Translations under genes and position numbers: made by a program
Notes under the pieces: model-generated
Databases searched by the model: none
Told to the model about the DNA's origin: nothing
What the model saw: only the letters and a program-made list of their open reading frames with translations
Shown here: in pieces, positions 56,464 through 64,000 of the stretch
Layout of the letters: each line of letters starts with the position of its first letter
Position numbering within the stretch: position 1 is the stretch's first letter
Assembly: GCF_004362015.1 (NCBI RefSeq)
Contig: NZ_SNWW01000001.1
Location: 419,190 to 483,189, forward strand
Length of the DNA: 64,000 nucleotides
Origin: Flavobacterium chryseum
Lineage (GTDB): Bacteria; Bacteroidota; Bacteroidia; Flavobacteriales; Flavobacteriaceae
Reading direction: 5' to 3'

Positions 56464-56892
56464 ATGGGAATTACGAAGCACTTAAATTTTGATACAGAAA
56501 CAAAATCAATAGGGAAAATCTGTAAAGCATTGGGGCATCCTACTAGAATTCAGATTATGACCCTGCTATGGAAGAGAGATAATAGAACTTGTGGTGAAAT
56601 TGTTGAATTAATTCCATTAGCACAATCAACTATATCCAAACATTTATTAGAATTAAAAAAAGCAAATCTGGTAAATATAAAAAATGAAGGAAAAAAAATA
56701 ATTTACTCGATTGAAGTTAACAATATAGAAATGCTTAAAAAATATTTGACTAGTTATCTTTCTACCTTCGAAATTTCCGAGCAAAATAAGTCAACCGTTT
56801 TGACAACCAGACAGGCAAGAGGCAGAAATAGCTATTTGAAACAATACAATTATCAATTTCCAGATAAAAAAATAAAGCAATTGGCGGTTTAG
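56464..56892 (+). CDS. ArsR-family transcriptional regulator
   Basis: A 142-residue winged-helix repressor (KICKALGHPTRIQIMTLLWK; IPLAQSTISKHLLELKKANL; YSIEVNNIEMLKKYL). Helix alpha-3 lacks the ELCVCDL metal motif, though a TCGE start is present, so the ligand is unclear. The last ~35 residues (TRQARGRNSYLKQYNYQFPD) form a basic tail beyond the usual ArsR fold. Flanked by non-coding DNA, it probably has its own promoter and an unknown regulon. Confidence 0.88.
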   Translation: MGITKHLNFDTETKSIGKICKALGHPTRIQIMTLLWKRDNRTCGEIVELIPLAQSTISKHLLELKKANLVNIKNEGKKIIYSIEVNNIEMLKKYLTSYLSTFEISEQNKSTVLTTRQARGRNSYLKQYNYQFPDKKIKQLAV

Positions 56893-56979
56893 GTTTATGA
56901 AGCTTTTGGGTTTAAAATTTTAATATCGTACTATAACAAAACTTTATACTTCAAATTAAGTAGTTGCGAGTAAACTTTG

Positions 56980-56987
56980 TAACTTTG
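56980..56987 (+). promoter_or_regulatory. Probable -7 element of the bacilliredoxin gene
   Basis: TAACTTTG matches TAnnTTTG, 32 bases before the ATG at 57020; no well-spaced -33 element found. Confidence 0.45.
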
Positions 56988-57019
56988 CAGTTCAAAAGTA
57001 AAATTTAAAAATAAACAAT

Positions 57020-57430
57020 ATGTATCCAGAAGAAATGGTAAAACCAATGCAGGCTGAACTTACAGCTGCAGGTTTTCAAGATTTACATAGTGCTGATGCT
57101 GTAGATAATGCTATTAAAGCAGAAGGTACCACTTTAGTTGTTGTGAACTCTGTTTGCGGTTGTGCTGCAAGAAATGCACGTCCGGGAGCGAAAATGAGTT
57201 TAGAAGGTGCTAAAAAACCAGATCACTTAATTACTGTTTTTGCAGGGGTAGATAAAGAAGCAGTTGATGCTGCAAGACAACATATGTTTCCTTTTCCTCC
57301 ATCATCACCATCTATGGCTTTGTTCAAAAACGGAGAATTGGTTCACATGTTAGAGCGTCACCACATCGAAGGCCGTCCGGCAGAACTAATTGCTGAGAAT
57401 TTGCAGGATGCGTTTAACGAATATTGTTAA
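57020..57430 (+). CDS. Bacilliredoxin (BrxA/BrxB family)
   Basis: A 136-residue thioredoxin-fold protein (formerly YphP/YqiW) with the catalytic CGC (Cys46-Gly-Cys48) in VVNSVCGCAARNARPG, MFPFPPSSPSMALF, and a C-terminal EYC. Bacilliredoxins remove bacillithiol from S-bacillithiolated proteins. Bacteroidota contain bacillithiol-synthesis genes, so this role is plausible. A strong terminator follows 95 bases later. Confidence 0.92.
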   Translation: MYPEEMVKPMQAELTAAGFQDLHSADAVDNAIKAEGTTLVVVNSVCGCAARNARPGAKMSLEGAKKPDHLITVFAGVDKEAVDAARQHMFPFPPSSPSMALFKNGELVHMLERHHIEGRPAELIAENLQDAFNEYC

Positions 57431-57434
57431 TTAA

Positions 57435-57518
57435 GTTACTAAGGTTCTGAGTTGCTGAGTTGCTGAGGTCCTAAGGTTTTGATTTTAGGTTCAAAGTAGC
57501 AAAGTTACAGAGGTATAA
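57435..57518. repeat. Degenerate CTGAGTTGCTGAGG word array
   Basis: TACTAAGGTTCTGAGTTGCT, GAGTTGCTGAGGTCCTAAGG and CAAAGTAGCAAAGTTACAGA words follow the bacilliredoxin stop. The first part is the reverse complement of the family at 44942-44980. Confidence 0.8.
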
Positions 57519-57525
57519 AGATTTT

Positions 57526-57554
57526 AAAAGCACTATTAATTTAGTGCTTTTTTG
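57526..57554 (+). terminator. Rho-independent terminator after the bacilliredoxin gene
   Basis: Stem AAAAGCACTA with its complement, a 6-base loop, and a following T tract (57526-57554). Confidence 0.85.
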
Positions 57555-57569
57555 TTTTTAATAAATCCG

Positions 57570-57665
57570 TTGAAACTTAGAACCTCAGCAACTTGGTATC
57601 TCAGAACCTTAAAAATAATTTGTAGCTAAAAACTTAATAACTTAGAAGCTTTGTAACTCAAAACC
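57570..57665. repeat. Second word array, overlapping the trhO promoter
   Basis: AAACTTAGAACCTCAGCAAC, TTGGTATCTCAGAACCTTAA and AACTTAGAAGCTTTGTAACT words lie opposite in sense to those at 57435. The pair brackets the terminator as a large imperfect inverted repeat. Confidence 0.75.
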
Positions 57666-57680
57666 TTTTTTATACCTTTG
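57650..57680 (+). promoter_or_regulatory. Strong consensus promoter of trhO
   Basis: TTTG (57650-57653), 19-base spacer, TACCTTTG (57673-57680): an exact match to the Bacteroidota TTTG-N(17-23)-TAnnTTTG pattern. The -33 element lies inside the repeat array; the ATG is 42 bases on. Confidence 0.75.
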
Positions 57681-57721
57681 CCGCTCAAAAAATAATTTCT
57701 AAACTTAAAACTGTTTATAGC

Positions 57722-59110
57722 ATGCAACTGTACAACACTTTGAGCGCAGAAGAAAGAGCCATCATGATCGATGATGCCGGTAAACAACGACTAACGTTGT
57801 CTTTCTATGCGTATGCAAAAATTGAAGATCCCAAAAAATTTCGCGATGATTTATTTGTAGCCTGGAATAAGCTTGATGCTTTAGGCCGAATTTACGTTGC
57901 CCATGAAGGAATAAATGCTCAAATGAGTATTCCTGAAGAAAACCTGGAGGCTTTTAGAGAAACTCTGGAAGTGTATGATTTTATGAAAGGCATTCGATTG
58001 AATGAAGCCGTAGAACATGATGACCATTCATTTTTAAAATTAACCATTAAAGTGCGTCACAAAATCGTTGCCGACGGTTTAAACGATGACACTTTTGATG
58101 TAACCAATATAGGCGTTCACCTGAAAGCCAAAGAATTCAATGAAATTCTTGATGATCCCAACACGATTGTTGTTGATTTTAGAAATCACTACGAAAGTGA
58201 AGTAGGTCATTTTAAAAATGCGATCACTCCAGACGTAGAGACGTTTAGAGAAAGTCTGCCAATTATCAACGATCAGCTGCAAAATCATAAAGAAGATAAA
58301 AACCTTGTAATGTATTGCACAGGTGGAATTCGTTGTGAAAAAGCAAGTGCTTATTTTAAACACCAAGGCTTTAAAAATGTATTTCAGTTAGAAGGTGGAA
58401 TTATTAATTACGCCAAACAAATTGAGGCAGAAGGTTTAGAGAGCAAATTCATTGGGAAAAACTTCGTATTTGATAATCGTCTTGGTGAAAGAATTACAGA
58501 CGATATTATTTCGCAATGTCACCAATGCGGGAAACCTTGCGACAACCACACCAATTGCGAAAACGACGGATGTCATTTGTTGTTTATTCAATGTGATGAT
58601 TGTAAAGCAGCAATGGAAAACTGCTGTTCTACAGAATGTCTTGAAATTATACACATGCCTTTGGTAGATCAGGTAAGATTGAGAACCGGAAAACAAGTTG
58701 GAAATAAAGTTTTTAGAAAAGGAAAATCAGAAAACTTAAAATTCAAACATTCTGGAGAATTGACTGATACTGCTTTGGCTGCAGCCCCAACCCGAGGCGT
58801 AGCCGAACAGAGCGGAGCTAAACCAGCAGATATTCGTCAGAAAATAAAAGTAAAGAAAGTACTCCTTGGAAAAGCCGAACATTATTATGTTAAAGCACAA
58901 GTTGGACAATTTACCGTTGAGAATCAAGAGCTAAAAATTGGAGAAACAATCTTAATTTCTGGTCCAACGACAGGTAATCAGCAATTGACTTTAGAAAAAA
59001 TGATTGTCGACGGAGCGGAAACTTCAACTGCTAAAATTGGAGATAAAGTTACTTTTGAAGTTCCATTCAGAATTAGATTGTCAGATAAAATATATAAGAT
59101 CTTAGGATAG
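57722..59110 (+). CDS. trhO: tRNA uridine(34) hydroxylase TrhO with a U32-like C-terminal barrel
   Basis: A 462-residue protein. Residues ~1-115 are the UPF0176/acylphosphatase-like N-terminal domain; ~120-240 the rhodanese domain with the active Cys in VMYCTGGIRCEK (near 198); ~265-310 a Cys-rich zinc-like region (CHQCGKPCDNHTNCENDGC, CDDC). TrhO makes 5-hydroxyuridine at tRNA position 34 using O2. E. coli TrhO ends near residue 350; here a linker (~346-375) leads to ~85 extra residues (VKKVLLGKAEHYYVKAQVGQ, LISGPTTGNQQLTLEKMIVD, ending LSDKIYKILG) that resemble the beta-barrel ending U32-family peptidases such as TrhP. Confidence 0.9.
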   Translation: MQLYNTLSAEERAIMIDDAGKQRLTLSFYAYAKIEDPKKFRDDLFVAWNKLDALGRIYVAHEGINAQMSIPEENLEAFRETLEVYDFMKGIRLNEAVEHDDHSFLKLTIKVRHKIVADGLNDDTFDVTNIGVHLKAKEFNEILDDPNTIVVDFRNHYESEVGHFKNAITPDVETFRESLPIINDQLQNHKEDKNLVMYCTGGIRCEKASAYFKHQGFKNVFQLEGGIINYAKQIEAEGLESKFIGKNFVFDNRLGERITDDIISQCHQCGKPCDNHTNCENDGCHLLFIQCDDCKAAMENCCSTECLEIIHMPLVDQVRLRTGKQVGNKVFRKGKSENLKFKHSGELTDTALAAAPTRGVAEQSGAKPADIRQKIKVKKVLLGKAEHYYVKAQVGQFTVENQELKIGETILISGPTTGNQQLTLEKMIVDGAETSTAKIGDKVTFEVPFRIRLSDKIYKILG

Positions 59111-59133
59111 TTTTTGTTCTAAAGTTCATTTTA

Positions 59134-59176
59134 AAATAACCTATTTTGTATTTAGCAGAATAGGTTATTTTTTTTT
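59134..59176. terminator. Bidirectional terminator between trhO and the second SprF gene
   Basis: A 12-bp perfect stem (AAATAACCTATT and its complement) with a 13-base loop and a T8 run, between two convergent genes. Confidence 0.85.
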
Positions 59177-59194
59177 GAATTATATCAGCGTTGT

Positions 59195-60172
59195 TTAATA
59201 ATGAACTGGACTTTGGGTACAAGGACAATTGCTTATTCTTTGAAGGAAATCAAGACCAATAGTTATAACGTGAGTTCCTGAGTTATAGGCTCCTAATTGA
59301 TTAAGCGATGCCTGATAAGAATATCCAAAGTAAAAATTAGATTTTTTAAAACCAGCCATTGGTCCTACACTGTTTGGCTTCAAAATCTGATCATTTAAAA
59401 AACGATAAGAAACTCCTATCCAGAAATAATCATCATATCGATTAAATTGTCGGTACTTAAAATTTACATCAGTGCTGGAGCGTTTATCGCTTTCAAATAA
59501 TTGATAGAAAATTGATGGTTCAAATTCGACTTTATTATTTGCTTTTCCTCTAATGACATAGCCGCTATACACTTGGTAGTTGCGCAATAAAGCGGGTTCT
59601 TCATGATAGAATTTGTCAATATTTTTGTTTAAAATGTTAGCAGCGTTTAAACTAATGTAAAATCCTTTGTTTCGGTATAAAGCTCCTACATCAAAATTAT
59701 TATTTGAGATTTTACGATTATCAGTAACGCCCGGATCTAGACCGGGAGAAATTCCTGAACCTGAATTAAATTTATCAATATCAATTTTAAAAGTATTGAT
59801 ATTGTAAGAAATGCCAAAAGATAAATATTGTTGAGAATAATAATCTAATGTTAAATGGTGTGCAAAAGAGATTTTTCCACCGGTCTGTCTGGTATTTCCG
59901 TTTTTATCATTATACAATGATATTCCAATTCCTGAGCGGTCTAAAACTCTCATGTCAGCGTAAACGGACTGATTATCTGGTGAATCTTTAATGCCAACCC
60001 ATTGCGTTAAGCCGTTTGCCCTTATTCTGAGGTTATCGCCAATACCAGCATAAGTTGGAGATACAACAAATGGATTATCTGCCAAATATTGAGTGAAAAC
60101 AGGTAAGTTTAATTCTTGACAGTAGCCTGAAACTGAGGCTGTGAGGAGAAATATTGTGATAATTTTTTTCAT
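59195..60172 (-). CDS. PorP/SprF-family outer-membrane protein (second copy)
   Basis: A 325-residue SprF-like barrel: signal peptide to SGYCQ then ELNLPVFTQYLADNPFVVSP and many stretches nearly identical to the first copy (GIGDNLRIRANGLTQWVGIK; YLSFGISYN). Start at ATG 60172, which gives the signal peptide; the frame is open to 60229. It lies 28 bases after the stop of the second adhesin, the same order as sprB-sprF, so it probably serves that adhesin. Confidence 0.9.
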   Translation of the reverse strand: MKKIITIFLLTASVSGYCQELNLPVFTQYLADNPFVVSPTYAGIGDNLRIRANGLTQWVGIKDSPDNQSVYADMRVLDRSGIGISLYNDKNGNTRQTGGKISFAHHLTLDYYSQQYLSFGISYNINTFKIDIDKFNSGSGISPGLDPGVTDNRKISNNNFDVGALYRNKGFYISLNAANILNKNIDKFYHEEPALLRNYQVYSGYVIRGKANNKVEFEPSIFYQLFESDKRSSTDVNFKYRQFNRYDDYFWIGVSYRFLNDQILKPNSVGPMAGFKKSNFYFGYSYQASLNQLGAYNSGTHVITIGLDFLQRISNCPCTQSPVHY

Positions 60173-60200
60173 TGTTATTAATTTAGATACTGCTTCGCAA

Positions 60201-63200
60201 TTATCGGTAAAGAGTAAAATGTCCAACAAATTCTCGGTTATCTTTAGGATCGTTAAGTTTTATCACATACCAGTAATCACCAGATGTTAGTTCCTGCCCA
60301 TTATATTTCCCGTCCCATCTTTGACCATAGTGATATTTTGCAATTTCCCGACCATATCTATCAAGAATTGTAAACGTCAGATTTTTATAATTTACAGAAC
60401 AATCTGGTCCCCAATCATCGTTAACTCCATCACCATTTGGAGTAAAGTAATTTGGAATGCAGACATCGATATAATCAAAATATTTTGAAAGAGTAATAGA
60501 ACATCCGTTGCTGTCTTTTACGGTAACAGTATAATTTCCAGATTTGTAAATAATTAATTTATTATTGCTACTGAATGGTTCGTCGTCAAATGAGTATTGA
60601 TAATTAACACCGCCTTCTGATGCCGTTGCAACAATTTCATTTAGTTCTCCGTTAGCTAATGTTAACTTTAAAGGTTTAACCTCATCAATAATAAAAACTG
60701 CTGTAGATTGAAGACAGCCATTGGAGTGTCTTGCCTTTATAGTGTGCTCACCCGGAGATAGGTTTGTAAAAATGTTACTGGATTGATAAATGCCTTCATC
60801 AAGAGCATAATCTACATCGGCAGGATTAACACTGCTGTCAATTGTTACAGTTACAGCATTGCCAATTGTATTACCTTGACAAAAACGAGTAATAGCAACG
60901 ATTGGATTAATCACTACAGCTGCTGGAAGGTTTACTTGAAGTTGAGTAGTACATCCTTGTGCATCTTTTACATACACGGTATGTTGGCCTGCCGAGATGT
61001 TTTCAATATCAAATAAACTCTGATGTGACGAACCATCTGAAAAGATTCCAGCTTCTTGATCCAAACTGTAGTGATAGGGTTTTGTACCGCCAGAAATTTC
61101 CATGCTGAATGATCCATTGTTTTCTCCGGTACAATATTCCGGATTGATTGGGCCTACAATATTCGCCTGTAATTGATTTGGTTCTGATATCACTACATCA
61201 ATTGTGGTAAAGCAATTGTTGCTATCAGTTATAGTAAAAGAGTGTGTTCCTGCAGAAAGACCAATTTGAGATGGTGTAATAGTATAAATACCAGTGCCAC
61301 CATGTGGATTAATAATTACCGATCCACTTGATTCTCCTTTACATTTTGCATTAGTTTGAGTGTAAGTGGCTGAGATTTTATTTACGATAAGGTTTAATTC
61401 CTCGTCTGCGTTGCATCCGTTGTGGATTACAGTATAAGTTCCTGCAGTATTGTAATCTGTATTGTCTGCCATCCAATGGAAAGTTTCTCCCGCGCAGATT
61501 GTTTTTTCAGTTACAATTTTAGCTGGTTTTCGCGTCACATTTAAAATTAATTCCTCATCAGCCGTGCATCCGTTATGGACTACTGTATAAGTTCCTGCAG
61601 TATTATAATCTTTATCATTTGCTGTCCAGTGGAAAGTTTCTCCTGAACAGATTGTTTGTGTTATTGAAGATTTTGCAGGTTTAGCTGTTACAGTCAAATT
61701 CAGAATCTGATCTGCGGTGCATCCGTCATTGCTGATTCTAAGTCCGCTTTGAGATACAGCATATTCAACATTATTTACCGGCCAAGTGTACGTTTGTCCA
61801 GAGCAGATTGTTTCTGTAGTTACAACGTCTGCTGGTTTTGATGTTACAGTCAAATTCAAAACCTGATCTGCAGTACATCCGTCGTTAATTATTTTAAATT
61901 CAGTTTGTGTGGTTGAGTATTCAACGTCATTTGCCGGCCAGATGTAGGTTTGTCCAGAGCAGATAGTTTTAGTCGTTACAATGTCCGCTGGTTTTGGTGT
62001 TACAGTCAAATTCAGAATCTGATCTGCGGTGCATCCGTCATTGCTGATTCTAAGTCCGCTTTGAGATACAACATATTCCACATTATTTGCCGGCCAGATG
62101 TAGGTTTGACCAGAGCAAATAGTTTTAGTCGTTACAATGTCTGCTGGTTTAGGAGTTACAGTCAAATTCAGAACCTGATTTGCTGTACATCCGTCATTTG
62201 TTATTTTAAAACCAGTTTGTGTGGTTGAATACTCCACATTATTTGCCGGCCAGATGTAGGTTTGACCTGAGCAGATAGTTTTAGTCGTTACAATGTCCGC
62301 TGGTTTAGGGGTCACAGTCAAATTCAGAACCTGATCTGCTGTACATCCGTCATTGCTGATTCTAAGTCCGGTTTGAGATACAGTATATTCAACATTATTT
62401 GCAGGCCAGGTGTAGGTTTGTCCAGAGCAGATAGTTTTTGTTGTTACAATTTCTGCTGGTTTTGGTGTTACAGTCAAATTCAAAACCTGATCTGCGGTGC
62501 ATCCGTCATTTGTTATTTTAAATCCAGTTTGTGTGGTTGAGTATTCAATATCATTTGCCGGCCAGGTGTAGGTTTGACCTGAGCAGATAGTTTTAGTCGT
62601 TACAATGTCTGCTGGTTTTGGTGTTACAGTCAAATTCAAAACCTGATCTGCGGTGCATCCGTCGTTAATTATTTTAAAACCAGTTTGTGACGTTGAGTAC
62701 TCCACATTATTTACCGGCCAGATGTAGGTTTGTCCAGAGCAGATAGTTTTTGTCGTTACAATGTCTGCTGGTTTAGGCGTTACAGTCAAATTCAAAACCT
62801 GATCTGCGGTGCATCCGTCATTGCTAATTTTAAGTCCGCTTTGAGATACAGTATATTCAACATTATTTGCCGGCCAAATGTAGGTTTGTCCAGAGCAGAT
62901 AGTTTTAGTCGTTACAATGTCTGCTGGTTTTGGTGTTACAGTCAAATTCAGAACCTGATCTGCTGTGCATCCGTCGTTAATTATTTTAAATCCAGTTTGT
63001 GTTGTTGAGTACTCCACATTATTTGCCGGCCAGATGTAGGTTTGTCCAGAGCAGATAGTTTTAGTCGTTACAATGTCCGCTGGTTTTGGTGTTACAGTCA
63101 AATTCAAAACCTGATCTGCGGTGCATCCGTCATTGCTGATTCTAAGTCCGCTTTGAGATACAGTATATTCAACATTATTTACCGGCCAGGTGTAGGTTTG

Positions 63201-64000
63201 ACCTGAGCAGATAGTTTTACTCGTTATAATGTCCGCTGGTTTAGGAGTTACAGTCAAATTCAGAACCTGATCCGCGGTGCATCCGTCATTTGTTATTTTA
63301 AAACCAGTTTGTGACGTTGAGTACTCCACATTATTTACCGGCCAGATGTAGGTTTGTCCAGAGCAGATAGTTTTACTCGTTACAATGTCTGCTGGTTTTG
63401 GTGTTACAGTCAAATTCAAAACCTGATCTGCGGTGCATCCGTCATTGCTGATTCTAAGTCCGCTTTGAGATACAGCATATTCAACATTATTTACCGGCCA
63501 GGTGTACGTTTGACCTGAGCAGATAGTTTTAGTCGTTACAACGTTTGCTGGTTTTGGTGTTATAGTCAAATTCAAAACCTGATCTGCGGTGCATCCGTCA
63601 TTTGTTATTTTAAAACCAGTTTGTGACGTTGAGTATTCAATATCATTTGCTGGCCAGGTGTAGGTTTGACCTGAGCAGATAGTTTTAGTCGTTACAATGT
63701 CTGCTGGTTTTGGTGTTACAGTCAAATTCAAAACCTGATCTGCAGTACATCCGTCGTTAATTATTTTAAATCCAGTTTGTGTTGTTGAGTATTCAACATT
63801 ATTTACCGGCCAGGTGTAGGTTTGTCCAGAGCAGATAGTTTTAGTCGTTACAATGTCTGCTGGTTTAGGCGTTACAGTCAAATTCAAAACCTGATCTGCG
63901 GTGCATCCGTCGTTAATTATTTTAAATCCAGTTTGTGTTGTTGAGTATTCAACATTATTTACCGGCCAGGTGTAGGTTTGTCCAGAGCAGATAGTTTTAG
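60201..64000 (-). CDS. Second T9SS-exported giant adhesin, 5' end outside window
   Basis: The minus-strand frame stays open to the window edge, so the start lies beyond; about 1265 residues are visible. From the N-terminal side come at least fifteen near-identical 52-residue units (TICSGQTYTWP ... NDGCTADQVLNLTVTP), two diverged units (ICSGETFHWTAND, ICAGETFHWMADN), then SprB-like modules (GSVIINPHGGTGIYTI, CTGENNGSFSMEISGG, CQGN...) and the C-terminal sorting domain (NYFTPNGDGVNDDWGP, DRYGREIAKYHYGQRWDGKY, FVGHFTLYR). Two Cys per unit, 27 residues apart, could form a disulfide. The C-terminal domain is close to that of the first adhesin. Confidence 0.88.
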   Translation of the reverse strand, partial: KTICSGQTYTWPVNNVEYSTTQTGFKIINDGCTADQVLNLTVTPKPADIVTTKTICSGQTYTWPVNNVEYSTTQTGFKIINDGCTADQVLNLTVTPKPADIVTTKTICSGQTYTWPANDIEYSTSQTGFKITNDGCTADQVLNLTITPKPANVVTTKTICSGQTYTWPVNNVEYAVSQSGLRISNDGCTADQVLNLTVTPKPADIVTSKTICSGQTYIWPVNNVEYSTSQTGFKITNDGCTADQVLNLTVTPKPADIITSKTICSGQTYTWPVNNVEYTVSQSGLRISNDGCTADQVLNLTVTPKPADIVTTKTICSGQTYIWPANNVEYSTTQTGFKIINDGCTADQVLNLTVTPKPADIVTTKTICSGQTYIWPANNVEYTVSQSGLKISNDGCTADQVLNLTVTPKPADIVTTKTICSGQTYIWPVNNVEYSTSQTGFKIINDGCTADQVLNLTVTPKPADIVTTKTICSGQTYTWPANDIEYSTTQTGFKITNDGCTADQVLNLTVTPKPAEIVTTKTICSGQTYTWPANNVEYTVSQTGLRISNDGCTADQVLNLTVTPKPADIVTTKTICSGQTYIWPANNVEYSTTQTGFKITNDGCTANQVLNLTVTPKPADIVTTKTICSGQTYIWPANNVEYVVSQSGLRISNDGCTADQILNLTVTPKPADIVTTKTICSGQTYIWPANDVEYSTTQTEFKIINDGCTADQVLNLTVTSKPADVVTTETICSGQTYTWPVNNVEYAVSQSGLRISNDGCTADQILNLTVTAKPAKSSITQTICSGETFHWTANDKDYNTAGTYTVVHNGCTADEELILNVTRKPAKIVTEKTICAGETFHWMADNTDYNTAGTYTVIHNGCNADEELNLIVNKISATYTQTNAKCKGESSGSVIINPHGGTGIYTITPSQIGLSAGTHSFTITDSNNCFTTIDVVISEPNQLQANIVGPINPEYCTGENNGSFSMEISGGTKPYHYSLDQEAGIFSDGSSHQSLFDIENISAGQHTVYVKDAQGCTTQLQVNLPAAVVINPIVAITRFCQGNTIGNAVTVTIDSSVNPADVDYALDEGIYQSSNIFTNLSPGEHTIKARHSNGCLQSTAVFIIDEVKPLKLTLANGELNEIVATASEGGVNYQYSFDDEPFSSNNKLIIYKSGNYTVTVKDSNGCSITLSKYFDYIDVCIPNYFTPNGDGVNDDWGPDCSVNYKNLTFTILDRYGREIAKYHYGQRWDGKYNGQELTSGDYWYVIKLNDPKDNREFVGHFTLYR
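61381..64000 (-). repeat. 156-bp (52-codon) tandem repeat array
   Basis: A 156-bp period is clear, e.g. CATCCGTC at 63748 and 63904. Units from about 61681 to the edge are near-identical (about fifteen); two diverged units cover 61381-61680. Units fall into type A (STTQTGFKI or STSQTGFKI) and type B (TVSQSGLRI or AVSQSGLRI), mostly alternating. Confidence 0.93.

Noticed and set aside
63885..63887. Internal start for the second adhesin at 63887
   Set aside because: The repeat reading continues unbroken to 64000; the start is outside the window.
61681..64000. Regular repeats considered as a CRISPR array
   Set aside because: Units are 156 bp, contiguous, without spacers, and continuously coding.

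Overview
The window comes from an AT-rich bacterium of the phylum Bacteroidota, almost certainly a Flavobacterium or close relative. The signs are SprB-like gliding adhesins with SprF partners and type IX secretion (T9SS) C-terminal signals, promoters of the Bacteroidota type (TAnnTTTG at -7), a flavobacterial-type lycopene cyclase, family-specific lipoproteins (DUF4837, DUF4349), and gene products that match flavobacterial proteins along their whole length.

Layout. 1-10037: 3' part of a giant SprB-like surface adhesin, including a 1.7-kb perfect internal duplication, and its SprF-like outer-membrane partner. 10260-15689: pgk, a LysM lytic transglycosylase, two lipoproteins and an ElaA-type acetyltransferase. 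15690-18897 (minus): a decayed OmpA-type remnant, an S41 protease, a DUF4349 lipoprotein and rnpA. 19025-21686: a lysophosphatidic acid acyltransferase, an acyl-ACP desaturase and an HD phosphohydrolase. 21712-25346 (minus): the ferrous-iron system feoA-feoB with a tiny FeoB-associated Cys-rich protein, then a SCO protein. 25519-28702: a DMT exporter and an M13 metallopeptidase.

28780-42458 is a heme-biosynthesis island. On the minus strand it holds hemA, hemC, an HNH-type nuclease gene, hemD, hemE, three small accessory genes, hemF, an outer-membrane DUF4421 protein, class I aldolase, hemB and a cytochrome c lipoprotein. Divergently on the plus strand lie an AraC-type regulator, a frameshifted gene, hemH and hemJ. 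The path from glutamyl-tRNA to protoheme is complete except for hemL.

42551-46469: an NtrY-like orphan histidine kinase, an enoyl-CoA hydratase, a DinB protein and unknown genes. 46505-50359 (minus): a manganese locus with a DtxR/MntR regulator, a gene split by an in-frame amber codon, and an Nramp transporter fused to a universal-stress domain behind a MntR-like palindrome, followed by a Fur-family repressor. 50452-56099: MerC-like protein, thioredoxin-reductase-like flavoprotein, TonB-dependent receptor, thioredoxin and lycopene cyclase. 56464-59110: an ArsR regulator, a bacilliredoxin and a TrhO tRNA hydroxylase carrying a U32-peptidase-like C-terminal barrel. 59195-64000 (minus): a second SprF/adhesin pair, paralogous to the first but built on a 156-bp repeat array.

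The intergenic regions are unusually rich in perfect inverted repeats and degenerate word-like arrays, and one looks like a multi-branched structured element. No rRNA, tRNA, CRISPR array or intact insertion sequence was recognised.
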